Notes: generated by a model not told the origin, from the letters alone. A stretch of DNA of 50,156 nucleotides from an archaeon (GCA_024281315.1 JAJSAE010000069.1:1-50156), one strand, 5' to 3'; positions 7,748 to 17,848 are shown, counted from the first letter of the stretch. Numbers and translations: made by a program.

Positions 7748-10700
7748 ATGAACGGGAAAAACGACGGATTAAAGAAAGGAGTGGCAGTTCTGCTGGTCCT
7801 TCTTATGGTTAGTAGCGGCTTTTTTGTCATAGTGACGGATAGCGCGGCGGCAAAGAGCAGTGACATGAGCGGCACCGCAAACCCCGCAGATATGGGGCCG
7901 GTGCAGGAGAAGACGGGGACAAATAGTGGAAGCGATAGCGCAACCAGCACAGGGAGCGATGTGAACTCGAATGCAGCAGGAAATGGTGCAGGACAGGCCA
8001 CTGTGCCCAATGATGCTGGCGGGCGCGGCCCGAGAGAGAAGAACACCGCACAAAAGGATGTGAAAACACAGGCCGCACACCCACAGGTTACAAAAACGGG
8101 CATGGATACAAATACAAAAAGATCGAACGAGAGGCGCACTTCGGAGAACAGGGAAACCGTGAATACTGCGGAGAATCCGGTTTATGCCGCATCCGTTTCC
8201 GGCAACCCTGCGCCGCCCATATCATCAAGCTGGAAGATTGGTACAATCTCTGATGTTACAGCCGGAAGCGGCGCACAGCCGGCGGCAGTCGGGCCCGTTG
8301 TGGTTGTGTATGATATGGATACGAATAAAACATACGCCAGCATTCAGGATGCCATAAACAACGCAACCTCCGGAGACCATCTGATAATTCGGGGCATGGC
8401 CTTAGAGAACATCTCCGTGGATGGAAAGACGATACAGATAGTCAACTCATCGTTTGACCTCATCGGAGACATTAGTGTAAGGAACGGCGGCTCTTTGCTT
8501 GTAGACCCGTCATGGGTCAACATGTCCGGGAACTGGTACATAGATGCGGGGGCGATAAATGTAACCGACAACACGATTGTCCAGTTCAACAACTCCTTTG
8601 ACGGTGAGTTTGGGATACAGGTGAACAGCACGGGCACCCTCATCATCCAGAACGGCAGCAAGATACAGTCCAACGGAACAGCCCAGTACTGGTTCCATGT
8701 CCTGCCGGGAGCCAGCCTTTTCATCAACGACAGCGTAGTAAAGAACTGCGGCTGGAACGACAGCGACCCGGGGCCGATGATACAGGCATCTGGCCTTTAT
8801 GTGCACAATGGCACATTCACCGAGAACGGAGCGGGCCTCATCCTTTTTGATGTGGACGGTGCCATCGTAGAGAACAGTACATTTTACAACAACTTTATGG
8901 GCGGAATCGGACTTATCGATGGAGCGGATGGGAATTACATAGCCAATAACAGCTTCGACGGGGCAGAGGGAATTCACATGGAAGGCAGCAGGAACAATGT
9001 CATATCCGGCAACCAGATGTCAAACACAACATATGGTATATATAATCAGATGTCCAACACAACATACGGCACATATAATTCATATTCTCCGTCCAACCTC
9101 CTCCAGAATCCGGGAGCGGAAACCGGCGACCTTTCCGGATGGACAATCGATGCGAACGGAGGAGCGGGGTGGAATGTCGTCGATGGCGGAGGCCGGGACA
9201 GCAGGTATTGCTTCGTGACCTCGTACGATTGGGATATAAAGCATCAGGAGATTGACCTGCTAGCCGCAGGATACACACCGGCGTTCCTTGACTCATCTCC
9301 GGATATAACGGCTTCAGAATGGTTCTACAGCAGAGTAGACCAGACCGGCATGTATGAGCTGAAAGTTGAGCTTCGCAATGCAACACATGCGGTCATCGCC
9401 AGCTGGGATACCGGTGTAAAAGACGCTCTTCCAAGGACTACATGGATACTGGAGAACCACACCTTTGCAGGATATCCCACCGGCGTCAGATATGTCTATT
9501 TTGAGGACCGTGGCAAGGATACAAGCTACTGGAGCAATTGGTATGGCGCACGGATGGATGACGCATCGCTAACTATCAAAGGATACGATAGAAATATCAT
9601 AGAAGGCAATACCATAAGCGGTCCCGGCTACGGCATATATCTCGATGGCGTATCATATAGCACCATCTCCAACAACAGCATCACATCATACAGCGGCATC
9701 TACATGAACAATTCGGATAACAACACGCTCTATAACAACGATATTACCTTCGGCAACAACAAATACGCCAACCTTGTAGCATACTGGAAGATGGATGAAA
9801 GCCAGTGGACAGGAGTCTGGGGCGAGGCAAGGGATTCATCCGGAAACGGACATAACGGATATGCACGGAATGGGGCCAACACCAATGCGTCCGGTTATTA
9901 CGGAAGGGCCGGAGACTTTGACGGGGTAAATGACTGGGTCTACATCTCGGATGGCGGCAATGCCCTAGACCTAACAGGGGACATGACCGTGGAGGCATGG
10001 ATAAATGCCCGGAGTTTCGGATGGTATGATGGAATCGTGAGCAAGTACCAGAGCTGGGGTGCAAATGGCTTCACCCTCCGACTTAGCCCTGTCGCACCAT
10101 ACAACACCATAGACTTCTGCGGCCGCACAGGAACCATTCCGCTGAATGCGAACGAGTGGTACCATGTGGTCGGGGTCATGCAGGGAGGCACGGCTAACAT
10201 ATATGTCAATGGAGTTCTAGACACTTCGGGAGCACCGGCGTATACCCGCGTCGCCAACTGGAATCCCGTATCGATTGGAGGAGATTATGTATATAGCGGA
10301 GGAAGATACTTTGACGGTCTCATCGACGATGTTCGAATATTCAATAGCGCCCTCAGTCCCGAGGAGATAAATCAGACATACAACAGCGAGTTCGCTTACG
10401 GTATTTACATGAAAGATTCGGCGGACAACAATATTTCTTTCAATCCTTCCATCAGCGATATTTCCGGATACGGGGATGCGGCAATCTATCTGGACAACTC
10501 CAGTCCAACCATATCATACGCAAACATGGACAACTCACTACAAGGTCTTGTTTGTGTTAACGGTGCGTCGCCCCTGATGGTCAGTTCCCAGATCTTGGGC
10601 AATGTGGTGGATGATGTTTATGTGAACGGGAATTCGCACCCCATCCTGTTGAATACGACATTCAATAAAGATCAGGGATATGTGATCGATTCTTCCAGCA

Positions 10701-13700
10701 ACCTGACGGTGGAATGGTATCTGGATGTCTATGTCCGGGATGCCGGCGGAGTGGCGCTTCCGGGAGCATGGGTCAATCTCACAGACAGACAGGGCAACTA
10801 CATCCCTGCCGGAACAACCGACGCTTCCGGGCATCTGGGTCCGCTTGTTCTTGTGGAATATGTCCAGAACTGGACAGAAAAGGATTACTACGCCCCATAC
10901 AATGTATACGCTGACGACGGGACTAACTACGGCTCGGAACCCGCACTGCTCGATACCTCCATGAGCGTTTACATCACCGTCGGCCTTCAGTATGTTCATA
11001 ATATCGAGCAGGACACATGGTATCCGGGGATACAGCCTGCCGTAATCATGGCCAACCCCGGAGAGCACCTGGAGGTCTATGGAGGAACGCACAACGAGAG
11101 CGCTCTCGTGGACAAAGAGGTGCACATAGCAGGCGTCGGTTCACCCCTGCCGGTCGTTAACGGGAACGGGGCCGGGCCGGCATTCTATATCGATGCGGAA
11201 GGCGTGGAGATAAGCGACCTGAACATTACGAACACCGGAGCGGCGGCCAATGAGTACGGAATCTATGCCGACACGGGCGGATTCGACATACATGACAACC
11301 TGTTTCACACCCAGAATTCCGGGGTCTATGTGGACATATATCACTACAACGAGGGCTCGATGAGTATCGGAGACATGAGCATATATAACAACAGGATGGA
11401 AGGAAACGGAATATATTTTAACCGCATCCAGTTCGACCACCCTCTGAGGGATTCCACAATCACCGTGGGGCAGATTGCCATAGACAACAACTGGATAAAC
11501 ACCACATTCGGCAGCGGTATCGAAATAGATATTGAATACACACAATACCTCTATGGCAGTACGTCTGTGGATATGGCAGGTATCGTAGCAACGGGAAACC
11601 ATATCAACAGTTCTTCGGAGTCGTTCTATCTCTATATGGACTCTGTCGGGTATTATATGTACGACACCTCCTCTTTCGCTTTCGGCGACATCGACATCAG
11701 CAACAACGATTTCATATCCGAGAATTCGGATGTCATCTATATCGATATCGGCGATAGCGGCTATTATATGTACAACTACAGCAGCTGGTCGCTAGGCACC
11801 GTGAACATCGCTGACAATACCATTGTTGCTAGAGGTCCATGGTCATCTGGCGTTGAGACCTATATTTATGACTGCGCTGAAGAAATGTACGGAAATTCCT
11901 TCGCCACCTTCGGCCCATGGAACATCCTCCGGAACGACATCACCGCCAGATATGGAGTATACACCGGACCGGAGTACTGCGGCTATGATATGTATGATAA
12001 TGCGGAACTGGTTTTCCATGACTGGAACATAATGTACAACAACATCGATGTCACCGGGACAGGGCTGGAATTTGACTATTATGACATTGGTGAGGAGATG
12101 TACGACAACAGCAGGGTAAGCGGCGGAAACAACAGGATAATGTACAACACGGTAACTGCGGAGGCCAACGAGGCCTACTATCTTTACTACGACTACATCG
12201 GATACGACATGTACGACAGCAGTTATGTTTCCGTCGGCTGGACGAACACCTCTTATAACACATTCCATTCGAACACAAGTTATGGAATGTATGTAGAGAT
12301 ATACAATCTCGGAGCATACATGGAAGGCAGCAGTCAGGCACACATCGGAGACTTCCTCTTTAACGACAATGATGTTCTGTCGAACACGAGTTATGGCATA
12401 TATTTCTATGGATGGTATGAGAACGGATATTATAACAGTGGAAACAGCTATGTTGAGTTCGGCGATGTGCTGGTGAACGACAACCGGATAACAACTAATG
12501 AGAGCACGGGGAGTTATGGAATATATCTTGAGGACTGGTACGACAACGGGGCATACCTGATGGACTTCGCAACCGTCGTATTGGGAAACTTCGAGGTCAA
12601 CAACAACACCATAAATTCCGGAAGCAATGGGATATATGTGGGCAGTTGGTATGGTTGGGGATACTATCTTTCCTATGATTTCAACTCGGGGACGCCGCAG
12701 CCTGCTTCCTGTCATGTCTCTGTAGGCCATATGCAGTTCAACGGCAACATAATAAACTCCTCGGGCGACGGGATTTATATCTACTACTTCGAAGAGATGG
12801 GCGAAGAGATGTACGGCTCCTCCACTTTCACCATGAAGAACTTTGAAGTGCGCGGGAACACCATGAATACACAGGGTTATGGAATCTATGCATATTATAT
12901 GGGGTACTTTGGATATGACCTGTATGATCAATCCGCAGTTACCATAGGTGATTTCCTCTTCAATGACAATATCATATACTCCGGGGATACGGGAATATAT
13001 ATCTCTTACTTTACTGACATAGCAGAGGAAATGTACGAATACTCCCAGTTCGGTATGGGCAACTTCGAGATGTGCCACAACACGGTCAATTCCTCGAGCT
13101 CTGACGGCCTCTATCCCGATGAGATAGAATACCTCGCTTACAATATGTACGACAACTCCCGTGCCACATTCGGCGACTTCCTGTTCAACTGGAATACGGT
13201 GACCAACGCTTCCGGCTATGCCTTCTACTCCGACTACATAGACTATCTAGCCTATGAAATGTATGACAACTCCATAGCGGTCTTCGGAAACTTTGAGTTC
13301 AACAACAACATAATGCACTCCACGGAGGCCGGAGTCTATGTCTATAACGAATACTGGGGCTACTCCATGTACGACTCCTCACAGGCATATTTTGGCCATA
13401 CACAGATGAACGACAATACTGTGAACACCACCGGAAATTCGCCTTGGGTCGTGGGTATAGAGATGGATTCGATGTATGAATTCGCCTATGAGATGTATGA
13501 TAACTCCTATTTCGAGATGGGTAATGTGGAGATATGCAGGAACACCGTGAAGACCAACACTTCCGGCAGCGGCAATGGCATAGAGGCGGACATATATAAC
13601 ATAGGATATAATATGTATGACAGCAGCCGTGCCGTCTTCCATGACTTCTTGTTCAACGACAATAATATAAGCGCTGGCGGCGAGGGCATATATTTCGAAG

Positions 13701-16700
13701 ATTTCTCTTATATCGCATACTACATGTACGACTATTCCAGTTTCAGCATGGGGGATGTGGACATGAACGACAACATCATAAGCGCCGGCGGCGATGGCAT
13801 ATATTTCGTGCCATACGAGGTAGGTGCATACATGTACTACGGTTCATCTGCCAGTATCGGAAGCAACCACATAATCAACAATAACATCACATCTGTGAAT
13901 GACTACGGGATATATTCGTGGTGGTGGTATGATTTCGGATACGAACTCTATGAGAATGCCCATCTGGAGGTCGGTAGCTCCATAATTACCAACAACACGG
14001 TATCGGCGGATGTGGATTCCGCTATCTGCACCGGCCCTTACGAGGCAGGATACGATGTTTATGACTCATCATCGGTGGTCTTCGGCAACTACATTGTTTC
14101 GAACAATACGGCCTTCTCGAACCAGAGCATGGGAATAGTGTTCTATAATTATGAAGTGGGACTTTATCTTTATGACGGCTCGTACTCCTACTCCAATAGC
14201 AGCGTGACAGTAGGGGATATCGAGATAGAGGGCAACGATGTAACGGCCCCGCAGGACACGGGTATATATTTCTATTCCGGGGATGTGGGGTATGATGTGG
14301 AATATGATTCCCGGGTAATAACAGGTGACACATCCATCAGGAACAATGCCGTAGATGCGTACGACGGGCTTTACCTTGAGGTGGACCGCATGGGATATGG
14401 AATCTACGATGATGCCGTGGCGAGCCTTGGAAGCCTTGATGCCGGAAATAACACGATAAACGCCAACACCTCCGGTGGATACGGTCTATACCTGAGGATG
14501 TATCGGGTGGCATACAACCTGTACAACGACGGCCGCTTCACGGCGGGCGATGTTTATCTGCACGACAACACCGTACTGGGATCTGGCACCGGAATGTATA
14601 TTGGGTACGCAGATTGCGGAGCAACTTACAATAATGCATACGGAGAGATTCCCGGCACCCATGCCTACAACAATGACATCACCGCATCTGACTGGGGGCT
14701 GCGCCTTGTCGGGTCCCGGAACCCGTACGCATACACGGGCGGAACACAGGTCTGGGGGCCGGTCAAGATATACGATTCGACCATCAATTCCGGCAACGGA
14801 ACATATATTTATTCGGATGCGGCCAGTACAAAGCCGGATGTCCGGATAAACGATGTCACATTCACCAAGACCGGAGCTTCAGGTCCCGGCAACGGAATCG
14901 CCGCATGGAACGGGGCCGCGACATTCGAAGGGTGCAGTTTCAGCGGATACTCACAGGGCATATATGCCAACGGCACGGACCTGACCGTTGGAAGCAGCAG
15001 TTTCAGCGGAGTGACCGGATGGGACATAAACATGACCGATGCGGCCCATGTGTTCATGGTGGACGACACCTTTAACAAGGCAAATGTTCTCTTCCAGGAT
15101 AATGCATCCATACTGGACATAGGCTGGTACATCACAATCAATGTGATAACACAGACAGGAAACGGAGTGCCTTATGCGGATGTCACCTATACATCCAATG
15201 TCTCCGCTCCTACCGTCTTTACAAAGAGTCTTGTAACCGATGGAAACGGGCAATACCTCGATATGCTGAGAGAATACAGACAGAATATAACGGGAATTAT
15301 AGAGCAGTATAACAATTACAACATGACAGGGACCAAGGCCGGCCTCACCGGATGGCTGGTTCCCGACCCGACGCCCATAGATGCGAGCAAGAATGTTTAC
15401 ATCGTTCTTACGGATACTGACCCGCCGATTCTTGGCGCAGATACATCCGATACCGCGGGAACGACGGGAGATCCGTTCACATTCCGCGTTGATGCCACGG
15501 ATACTATCGGGATGGACTATGTGACCGTTTATTACAGATACGGAAGCAGTGGCGCATATACCAGTGCAGTTATGAGCAGTAGCGACAATATCAGCTGGGT
15601 ACATACCATGAGTCTGCCCTCCAACTTCATCGGGAACATGGAGTACTACTTCATCGCAACGGACCTTGCGGGCAATACAGACACATCTGGAACAGTAGCG
15701 GTACCTATAACTGACAATGATGCGCCGTACGGGCTTGTCGATAACTCACCAGCGGTTGCATACGGCCCGACATATGAGTTCAACATGACCATAAGCGATA
15801 ATATCGATGTTACTTCCGTAACCGTAACATACTGGTTTGATTCCGAGAATCACACCACCACCCCGATGAACGGCGCAGGACCCTGGACTTACACAATAGA
15901 CCTGAACTGCTCGTGGAACAGCACCCTTCACTACTACTTCACCGCAAGCGATGCGGCAGGAAATGTCTTTACCGGCCCCACAACTGATGTACCGGTGAAT
16001 GATAACGAAGCGCCTGTGATTACCGCGGACAATTCCGATACTGCTGCGACAACCGGCGATGAGTTCCATTTCAGTGTGGACGCAACGGACAACTTCGAAA
16101 TCGGCTCCGTTACGGTAATATACTGGTTCGGAAACGGAACACATTCCAGCACGATATTGACCGGCTCGGGAACATACGCCGGAAGTATAGTTATTGATAG
16201 CGGCTCCATCGACACCCTACACTACTACTTCAATGTCACAGATGCAGCGGGAAACTATGTTATCAGTGATACCGTAGATGTTAATGTCGTGGATAACGAC
16301 CTGCCGGTAATCGCAGACATGACTGTGGGTAACCCTGTGAAGGGAAATAACTTCATAATCCTCGGAGAGGTGACCGACAATGTGGGCGTTTCCGGTGTTT
16401 ATCTGGAGTACTGGTTCGATGATGGAATACACGCCAATGAATCCATGCTGGGTGTCGGCGACATCTGGATATTCTCCGTAAGCATGCCGAAGGATGCGGT
16501 GCAACTGCATTATATCTTCCATGCGGGCGACGGAACGGGATGGAACTCAAGCTCTGAAACAATACTGGACACACAGGAGCCCATAGATAACGAGGCCCCC
16601 GTGGTGGTGGACTCCACGACAGCCGTACCGATAACAGACAGGGACTTCACATTCTCGGCTGCAGCTAGCGACAATGTAGGTGTTGCCGGAGTTTATGTCG

Positions 16701-17848
16701 AGTACTGGTTCGACAGCGGAGACCACAGCAATATATCAATGACAGAAGCGGATGCACACTGGGAATTCACCATGAGCGTTCCAGCAGATGTCACGGAACT
16801 GCACTATGTCTTCCACGCCGTCGATACATCCGACAACTGGGCCAGCACGGCAGAGGCAGCGCTCACCGTCGAGGCAACGGCCAGCGACAACGAACCGCCT
16901 GCAATAACGGACAGCACCACAGGAGTGCCCCTGAGCGGAATGGCATTTACATTCTCGGCCGATGTGACCGATAATATCGGTGTTGCCGGAGTTTATGTCG
17001 AGTACTGGTTCGACAGCGGAGACCACAGCAATATATCAATGGCAAACACAGGTAGCGAATGGGAGTACAGCATGATTGTGCCGGCGGAGGTAAGCAGGCT
17101 CCACTACATCCTTTCGGCCAGAGATACCTCCGGTAACTGGAACTCCCTTGCGGAGAAGGAACTCAATGTGCCAGCCCTGATAATCGATACCGAAGACCCG
17201 GTAATCGTATCCATACATACAAGCGAAAGTGCAACGGAAGGGGCGGACTTCTCCTTCACCGTAACTGCCACGGATAATGTTGGTGTGGGAACTGTCTATG
17301 TGGTCTACTGGACCGATGAAAATGAGCAGGCCATGGCTCTTCTGACCGGTGAAAACGGCACATACTCCGGCACCATCGCAGTACCTCAGGGCTCGCAACT
17401 GCACTTCTATCCCGTTGTAAAGGACCTTGTAGGCAACACGGCGCAGGGCAACCAGACCGACATGGACATCACGCCGGCCAGCGGCGGCGGAACCATCGCA
17501 CCGTCAAGCCTAGGGGGAACGAACCTGCTCCTGATAGCCATAATCGTTATCCTCCTTCTGATGGTCATCTACCTAGCGGCCACAAGGAACAAGGGCGGAA
17601 AGGGCGGCACTCCCAAAGCAGCAGTAGAGGAAGCACAGGAAGTTGAGGAACCTAAAGAGGAGGCCGTGGATGAAATGGAAGCGCCGGCACCTGAAAACAC
17701 AGAAGCATCTGAAATGACTGAAGAAAACTCGGAGCCAGAGCAGGCAGAAGCACAGGAAGAGGCAGGAGAAACATCAGGTGAGAGCGCGGAGACCGAAGGA
17801 GTGCCGGAAGAGGAAAAGGGCGAGGTTCTGGACCTCGCTGACTTCTGA
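7748..17848 (+). CDS. Giant secreted beta-helix surface protein with FBA-like, LamG-like and Ig-like domains
   Basis: A 3366-residue cell-surface protein, likely an adhesin or glycan-binding envelope protein. Order by residue: Sec signal peptide (1-35, hydrophobic VAVLLVLLMVSSGFFVI); Ser/Asn/Thr-rich linker (to about 170); NosD/pectin-lyase-type beta-helix starting at YASIQDAINNATSGD; FBA-like domain (450-611) and LamG/concanavalin-like domain (about 673-882), both inserted between helix coils; a carboxypeptidase-regulatory-like Ig fold (about 992-1040); a second helix that runs into about 30 units of 37-40 residues with core MYDNS and FGDFxFNDN (about 1194-2316); another regulatory-like fold (about 2461-2515); seven Ig-like repeats of about 98 residues (2556-3241) with TDNVGVxxVYVxYWF; a single membrane helix (about 3260-3278); and an acidic Glu/Ala-rich cytoplasmic tail. 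Asn-x-Ser/Thr sequons are very frequent, so heavy N-glycosylation is expected. Functional role is inferred from architecture. Confidence 0.92.
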   Translation: MNGKNDGLKKGVAVLLVLLMVSSGFFVIVTDSAAAKSSDMSGTANPADMGPVQEKTGTNSGSDSATSTGSDVNSNAAGNGAGQATVPNDAGGRGPREKNTAQKDVKTQAAHPQVTKTGMDTNTKRSNERRTSENRETVNTAENPVYAASVSGNPAPPISSSWKIGTISDVTAGSGAQPAAVGPVVVVYDMDTNKTYASIQDAINNATSGDHLIIRGMALENISVDGKTIQIVNSSFDLIGDISVRNGGSLLVDPSWVNMSGNWYIDAGAINVTDNTIVQFNNSFDGEFGIQVNSTGTLIIQNGSKIQSNGTAQYWFHVLPGASLFINDSVVKNCGWNDSDPGPMIQASGLYVHNGTFTENGAGLILFDVDGAIVENSTFYNNFMGGIGLIDGADGNYIANNSFDGAEGIHMEGSRNNVISGNQMSNTTYGIYNQMSNTTYGTYNSYSPSNLLQNPGAETGDLSGWTIDANGGAGWNVVDGGGRDSRYCFVTSYDWDIKHQEIDLLAAGYTPAFLDSSPDITASEWFYSRVDQTGMYELKVELRNATHAVIASWDTGVKDALPRTTWILENHTFAGYPTGVRYVYFEDRGKDTSYWSNWYGARMDDASLTIKGYDRNIIEGNTISGPGYGIYLDGVSYSTISNNSITSYSGIYMNNSDNNTLYNNDITFGNNKYANLVAYWKMDESQWTGVWGEARDSSGNGHNGYARNGANTNASGYYGRAGDFDGVNDWVYISDGGNALDLTGDMTVEAWINARSFGWYDGIVSKYQSWGANGFTLRLSPVAPYNTIDFCGRTGTIPLNANEWYHVVGVMQGGTANIYVNGVLDTSGAPAYTRVANWNPVSIGGDYVYSGGRYFDGLIDDVRIFNSALSPEEINQTYNSEFAYGIYMKDSADNNISFNPSISDISGYGDAAIYLDNSSPTISYANMDNSLQGLVCVNGASPLMVSSQILGNVVDDVYVNGNSHPILLNTTFNKDQGYVIDSSSNLTVEWYLDVYVRDAGGVALPGAWVNLTDRQGNYIPAGTTDASGHLGPLVLVEYVQNWTEKDYYAPYNVYADDGTNYGSEPALLDTSMSVYITVGLQYVHNIEQDTWYPGIQPAVIMANPGEHLEVYGGTHNESALVDKEVHIAGVGSPLPVVNGNGAGPAFYIDAEGVEISDLNITNTGAAANEYGIYADTGGFDIHDNLFHTQNSGVYVDIYHYNEGSMSIGDMSIYNNRMEGNGIYFNRIQFDHPLRDSTITVGQIAIDNNWINTTFGSGIEIDIEYTQYLYGSTSVDMAGIVATGNHINSSSESFYLYMDSVGYYMYDTSSFAFGDIDISNNDFISENSDVIYIDIGDSGYYMYNYSSWSLGTVNIADNTIVARGPWSSGVETYIYDCAEEMYGNSFATFGPWNILRNDITARYGVYTGPEYCGYDMYDNAELVFHDWNIMYNNIDVTGTGLEFDYYDIGEEMYDNSRVSGGNNRIMYNTVTAEANEAYYLYYDYIGYDMYDSSYVSVGWTNTSYNTFHSNTSYGMYVEIYNLGAYMEGSSQAHIGDFLFNDNDVLSNTSYGIYFYGWYENGYYNSGNSYVEFGDVLVNDNRITTNESTGSYGIYLEDWYDNGAYLMDFATVVLGNFEVNNNTINSGSNGIYVGSWYGWGYYLSYDFNSGTPQPASCHVSVGHMQFNGNIINSSGDGIYIYYFEEMGEEMYGSSTFTMKNFEVRGNTMNTQGYGIYAYYMGYFGYDLYDQSAVTIGDFLFNDNIIYSGDTGIYISYFTDIAEEMYEYSQFGMGNFEMCHNTVNSSSSDGLYPDEIEYLAYNMYDNSRATFGDFLFNWNTVTNASGYAFYSDYIDYLAYEMYDNSIAVFGNFEFNNNIMHSTEAGVYVYNEYWGYSMYDSSQAYFGHTQMNDNTVNTTGNSPWVVGIEMDSMYEFAYEMYDNSYFEMGNVEICRNTVKTNTSGSGNGIEADIYNIGYNMYDSSRAVFHDFLFNDNNISAGGEGIYFEDFSYIAYYMYDYSSFSMGDVDMNDNIISAGGDGIYFVPYEVGAYMYYGSSASIGSNHIINNNITSVNDYGIYSWWWYDFGYELYENAHLEVGSSIITNNTVSADVDSAICTGPYEAGYDVYDSSSVVFGNYIVSNNTAFSNQSMGIVFYNYEVGLYLYDGSYSYSNSSVTVGDIEIEGNDVTAPQDTGIYFYSGDVGYDVEYDSRVITGDTSIRNNAVDAYDGLYLEVDRMGYGIYDDAVASLGSLDAGNNTINANTSGGYGLYLRMYRVAYNLYNDGRFTAGDVYLHDNTVLGSGTGMYIGYADCGATYNNAYGEIPGTHAYNNDITASDWGLRLVGSRNPYAYTGGTQVWGPVKIYDSTINSGNGTYIYSDAASTKPDVRINDVTFTKTGASGPGNGIAAWNGAATFEGCSFSGYSQGIYANGTDLTVGSSSFSGVTGWDINMTDAAHVFMVDDTFNKANVLFQDNASILDIGWYITINVITQTGNGVPYADVTYTSNVSAPTVFTKSLVTDGNGQYLDMLREYRQNITGIIEQYNNYNMTGTKAGLTGWLVPDPTPIDASKNVYIVLTDTDPPILGADTSDTAGTTGDPFTFRVDATDTIGMDYVTVYYRYGSSGAYTSAVMSSSDNISWVHTMSLPSNFIGNMEYYFIATDLAGNTDTSGTVAVPITDNDAPYGLVDNSPAVAYGPTYEFNMTISDNIDVTSVTVTYWFDSENHTTTPMNGAGPWTYTIDLNCSWNSTLHYYFTASDAAGNVFTGPTTDVPVNDNEAPVITADNSDTAATTGDEFHFSVDATDNFEIGSVTVIYWFGNGTHSSTILTGSGTYAGSIVIDSGSIDTLHYYFNVTDAAGNYVISDTVDVNVVDNDLPVIADMTVGNPVKGNNFIILGEVTDNVGVSGVYLEYWFDDGIHANESMLGVGDIWIFSVSMPKDAVQLHYIFHAGDGTGWNSSSETILDTQEPIDNEAPVVVDSTTAVPITDRDFTFSAAASDNVGVAGVYVEYWFDSGDHSNISMTEADAHWEFTMSVPADVTELHYVFHAVDTSDNWASTAEAALTVEATASDNEPPAITDSTTGVPLSGMAFTFSADVTDNIGVAGVYVEYWFDSGDHSNISMANTGSEWEYSMIVPAEVSRLHYILSARDTSGNWNSLAEKELNVPALIIDTEDPVIVSIHTSESATEGADFSFTVTATDNVGVGTVYVVYWTDENEQAMALLTGENGTYSGTIAVPQGSQLHFYPVVKDLVGNTAQGNQTDMDITPASGGGTIAPSSLGGTNLLLIAIIVILLLMVIYLAATRNKGGKGGTPKAAVEEAQEVEEPKEEAVDEMEAPAPENTEASEMTEENSEPEQAEAQEEAGETSGESAETEGVPEEEKGEVLDLADF
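9014..9079 (+). repeat. 33-bp tandem duplication in the surface-protein gene
   Basis: Two successive 33-base copies encode QMSNTTYGIYN then QMSNTTYGTYN (residues 423-444). They differ by a few bases, mostly silent. They extend one beta-helix coil just before the FBA-like insertion, and look like a fairly recent in-frame duplication. Confidence 0.85.
9095..9580 (+). other. FBA-like (F-box-associated) glycan-binding domain within the giant protein
   Basis: Residues 450-611 follow the eukaryotic F-box-associated domain nearly motif for motif: NLLQNPGAE, NGGAGW, YCFVTSYDW, IDLLAAGY, a WF-S-R-D segment, YELKVEL, HTFAGYPTGVRYVYFED, and DTSYWSNWYGARM. In the mammalian glycoprotein-binding F-box protein Fbs1, a Tyr-Trp pair in the matching final loop contacts the chitobiose core; here that pair is Y594-W595, while the Lys after it is replaced by Ser. 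The domain call rests on motif recall, not on a search; glycan binding is an inference. Confidence 0.8.
11330..14695 (+). repeat. About 30 tandem 'MYDNS' solenoid units (coding)
   Basis: The protein repeats a 37-40-residue unit of the form: aromatic- and acidic-rich stretch ending in x-Y-x-MYDNS, then FGDFxFNDNxI, then a short Ser/Thr/Asn turn and GIY. I count 30 units by eye. Units are diverged at DNA level, so the array is old. Each unit is long enough for about two beta-helix coils. Ladders of Asn, Tyr and Asp side chains would run along the solenoid. Confidence 0.85.
16679..16741 (+). repeat. 63-bp perfect repeat, copy 1 (Ig-like repeat 5)
   Basis: The 63 bases here are identical to 16979-17041, exactly 300 bases downstream at the same place in the next Ig-like repeat. 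They encode GVAGVYVEYWFDSGDHSNISM. The flanking parts of the two repeats are clearly diverged, which points to local gene conversion or recent unequal exchange. Confidence 0.9.
16979..17041 (+). repeat. 63-bp perfect repeat, copy 2 (Ig-like repeat 6)
   Basis: Second copy of the 63-base identical segment described at 16679-16741; same reading frame and same position in the Ig-like unit. Confidence 0.9.

Noticed and set aside
11843-13078. 411-codon open frame on the minus strand within the giant gene
   Set aside because: It mirrors the tandem repeats of the plus-strand protein and gives a Val/Ile/His-rich product without domain signs.
11330-14695. CRISPR-like regular spacing of repeats
   Set aside because: The repetition is in the protein; DNA repeats are diverged, have no constant direct repeat and lie in an open frame.
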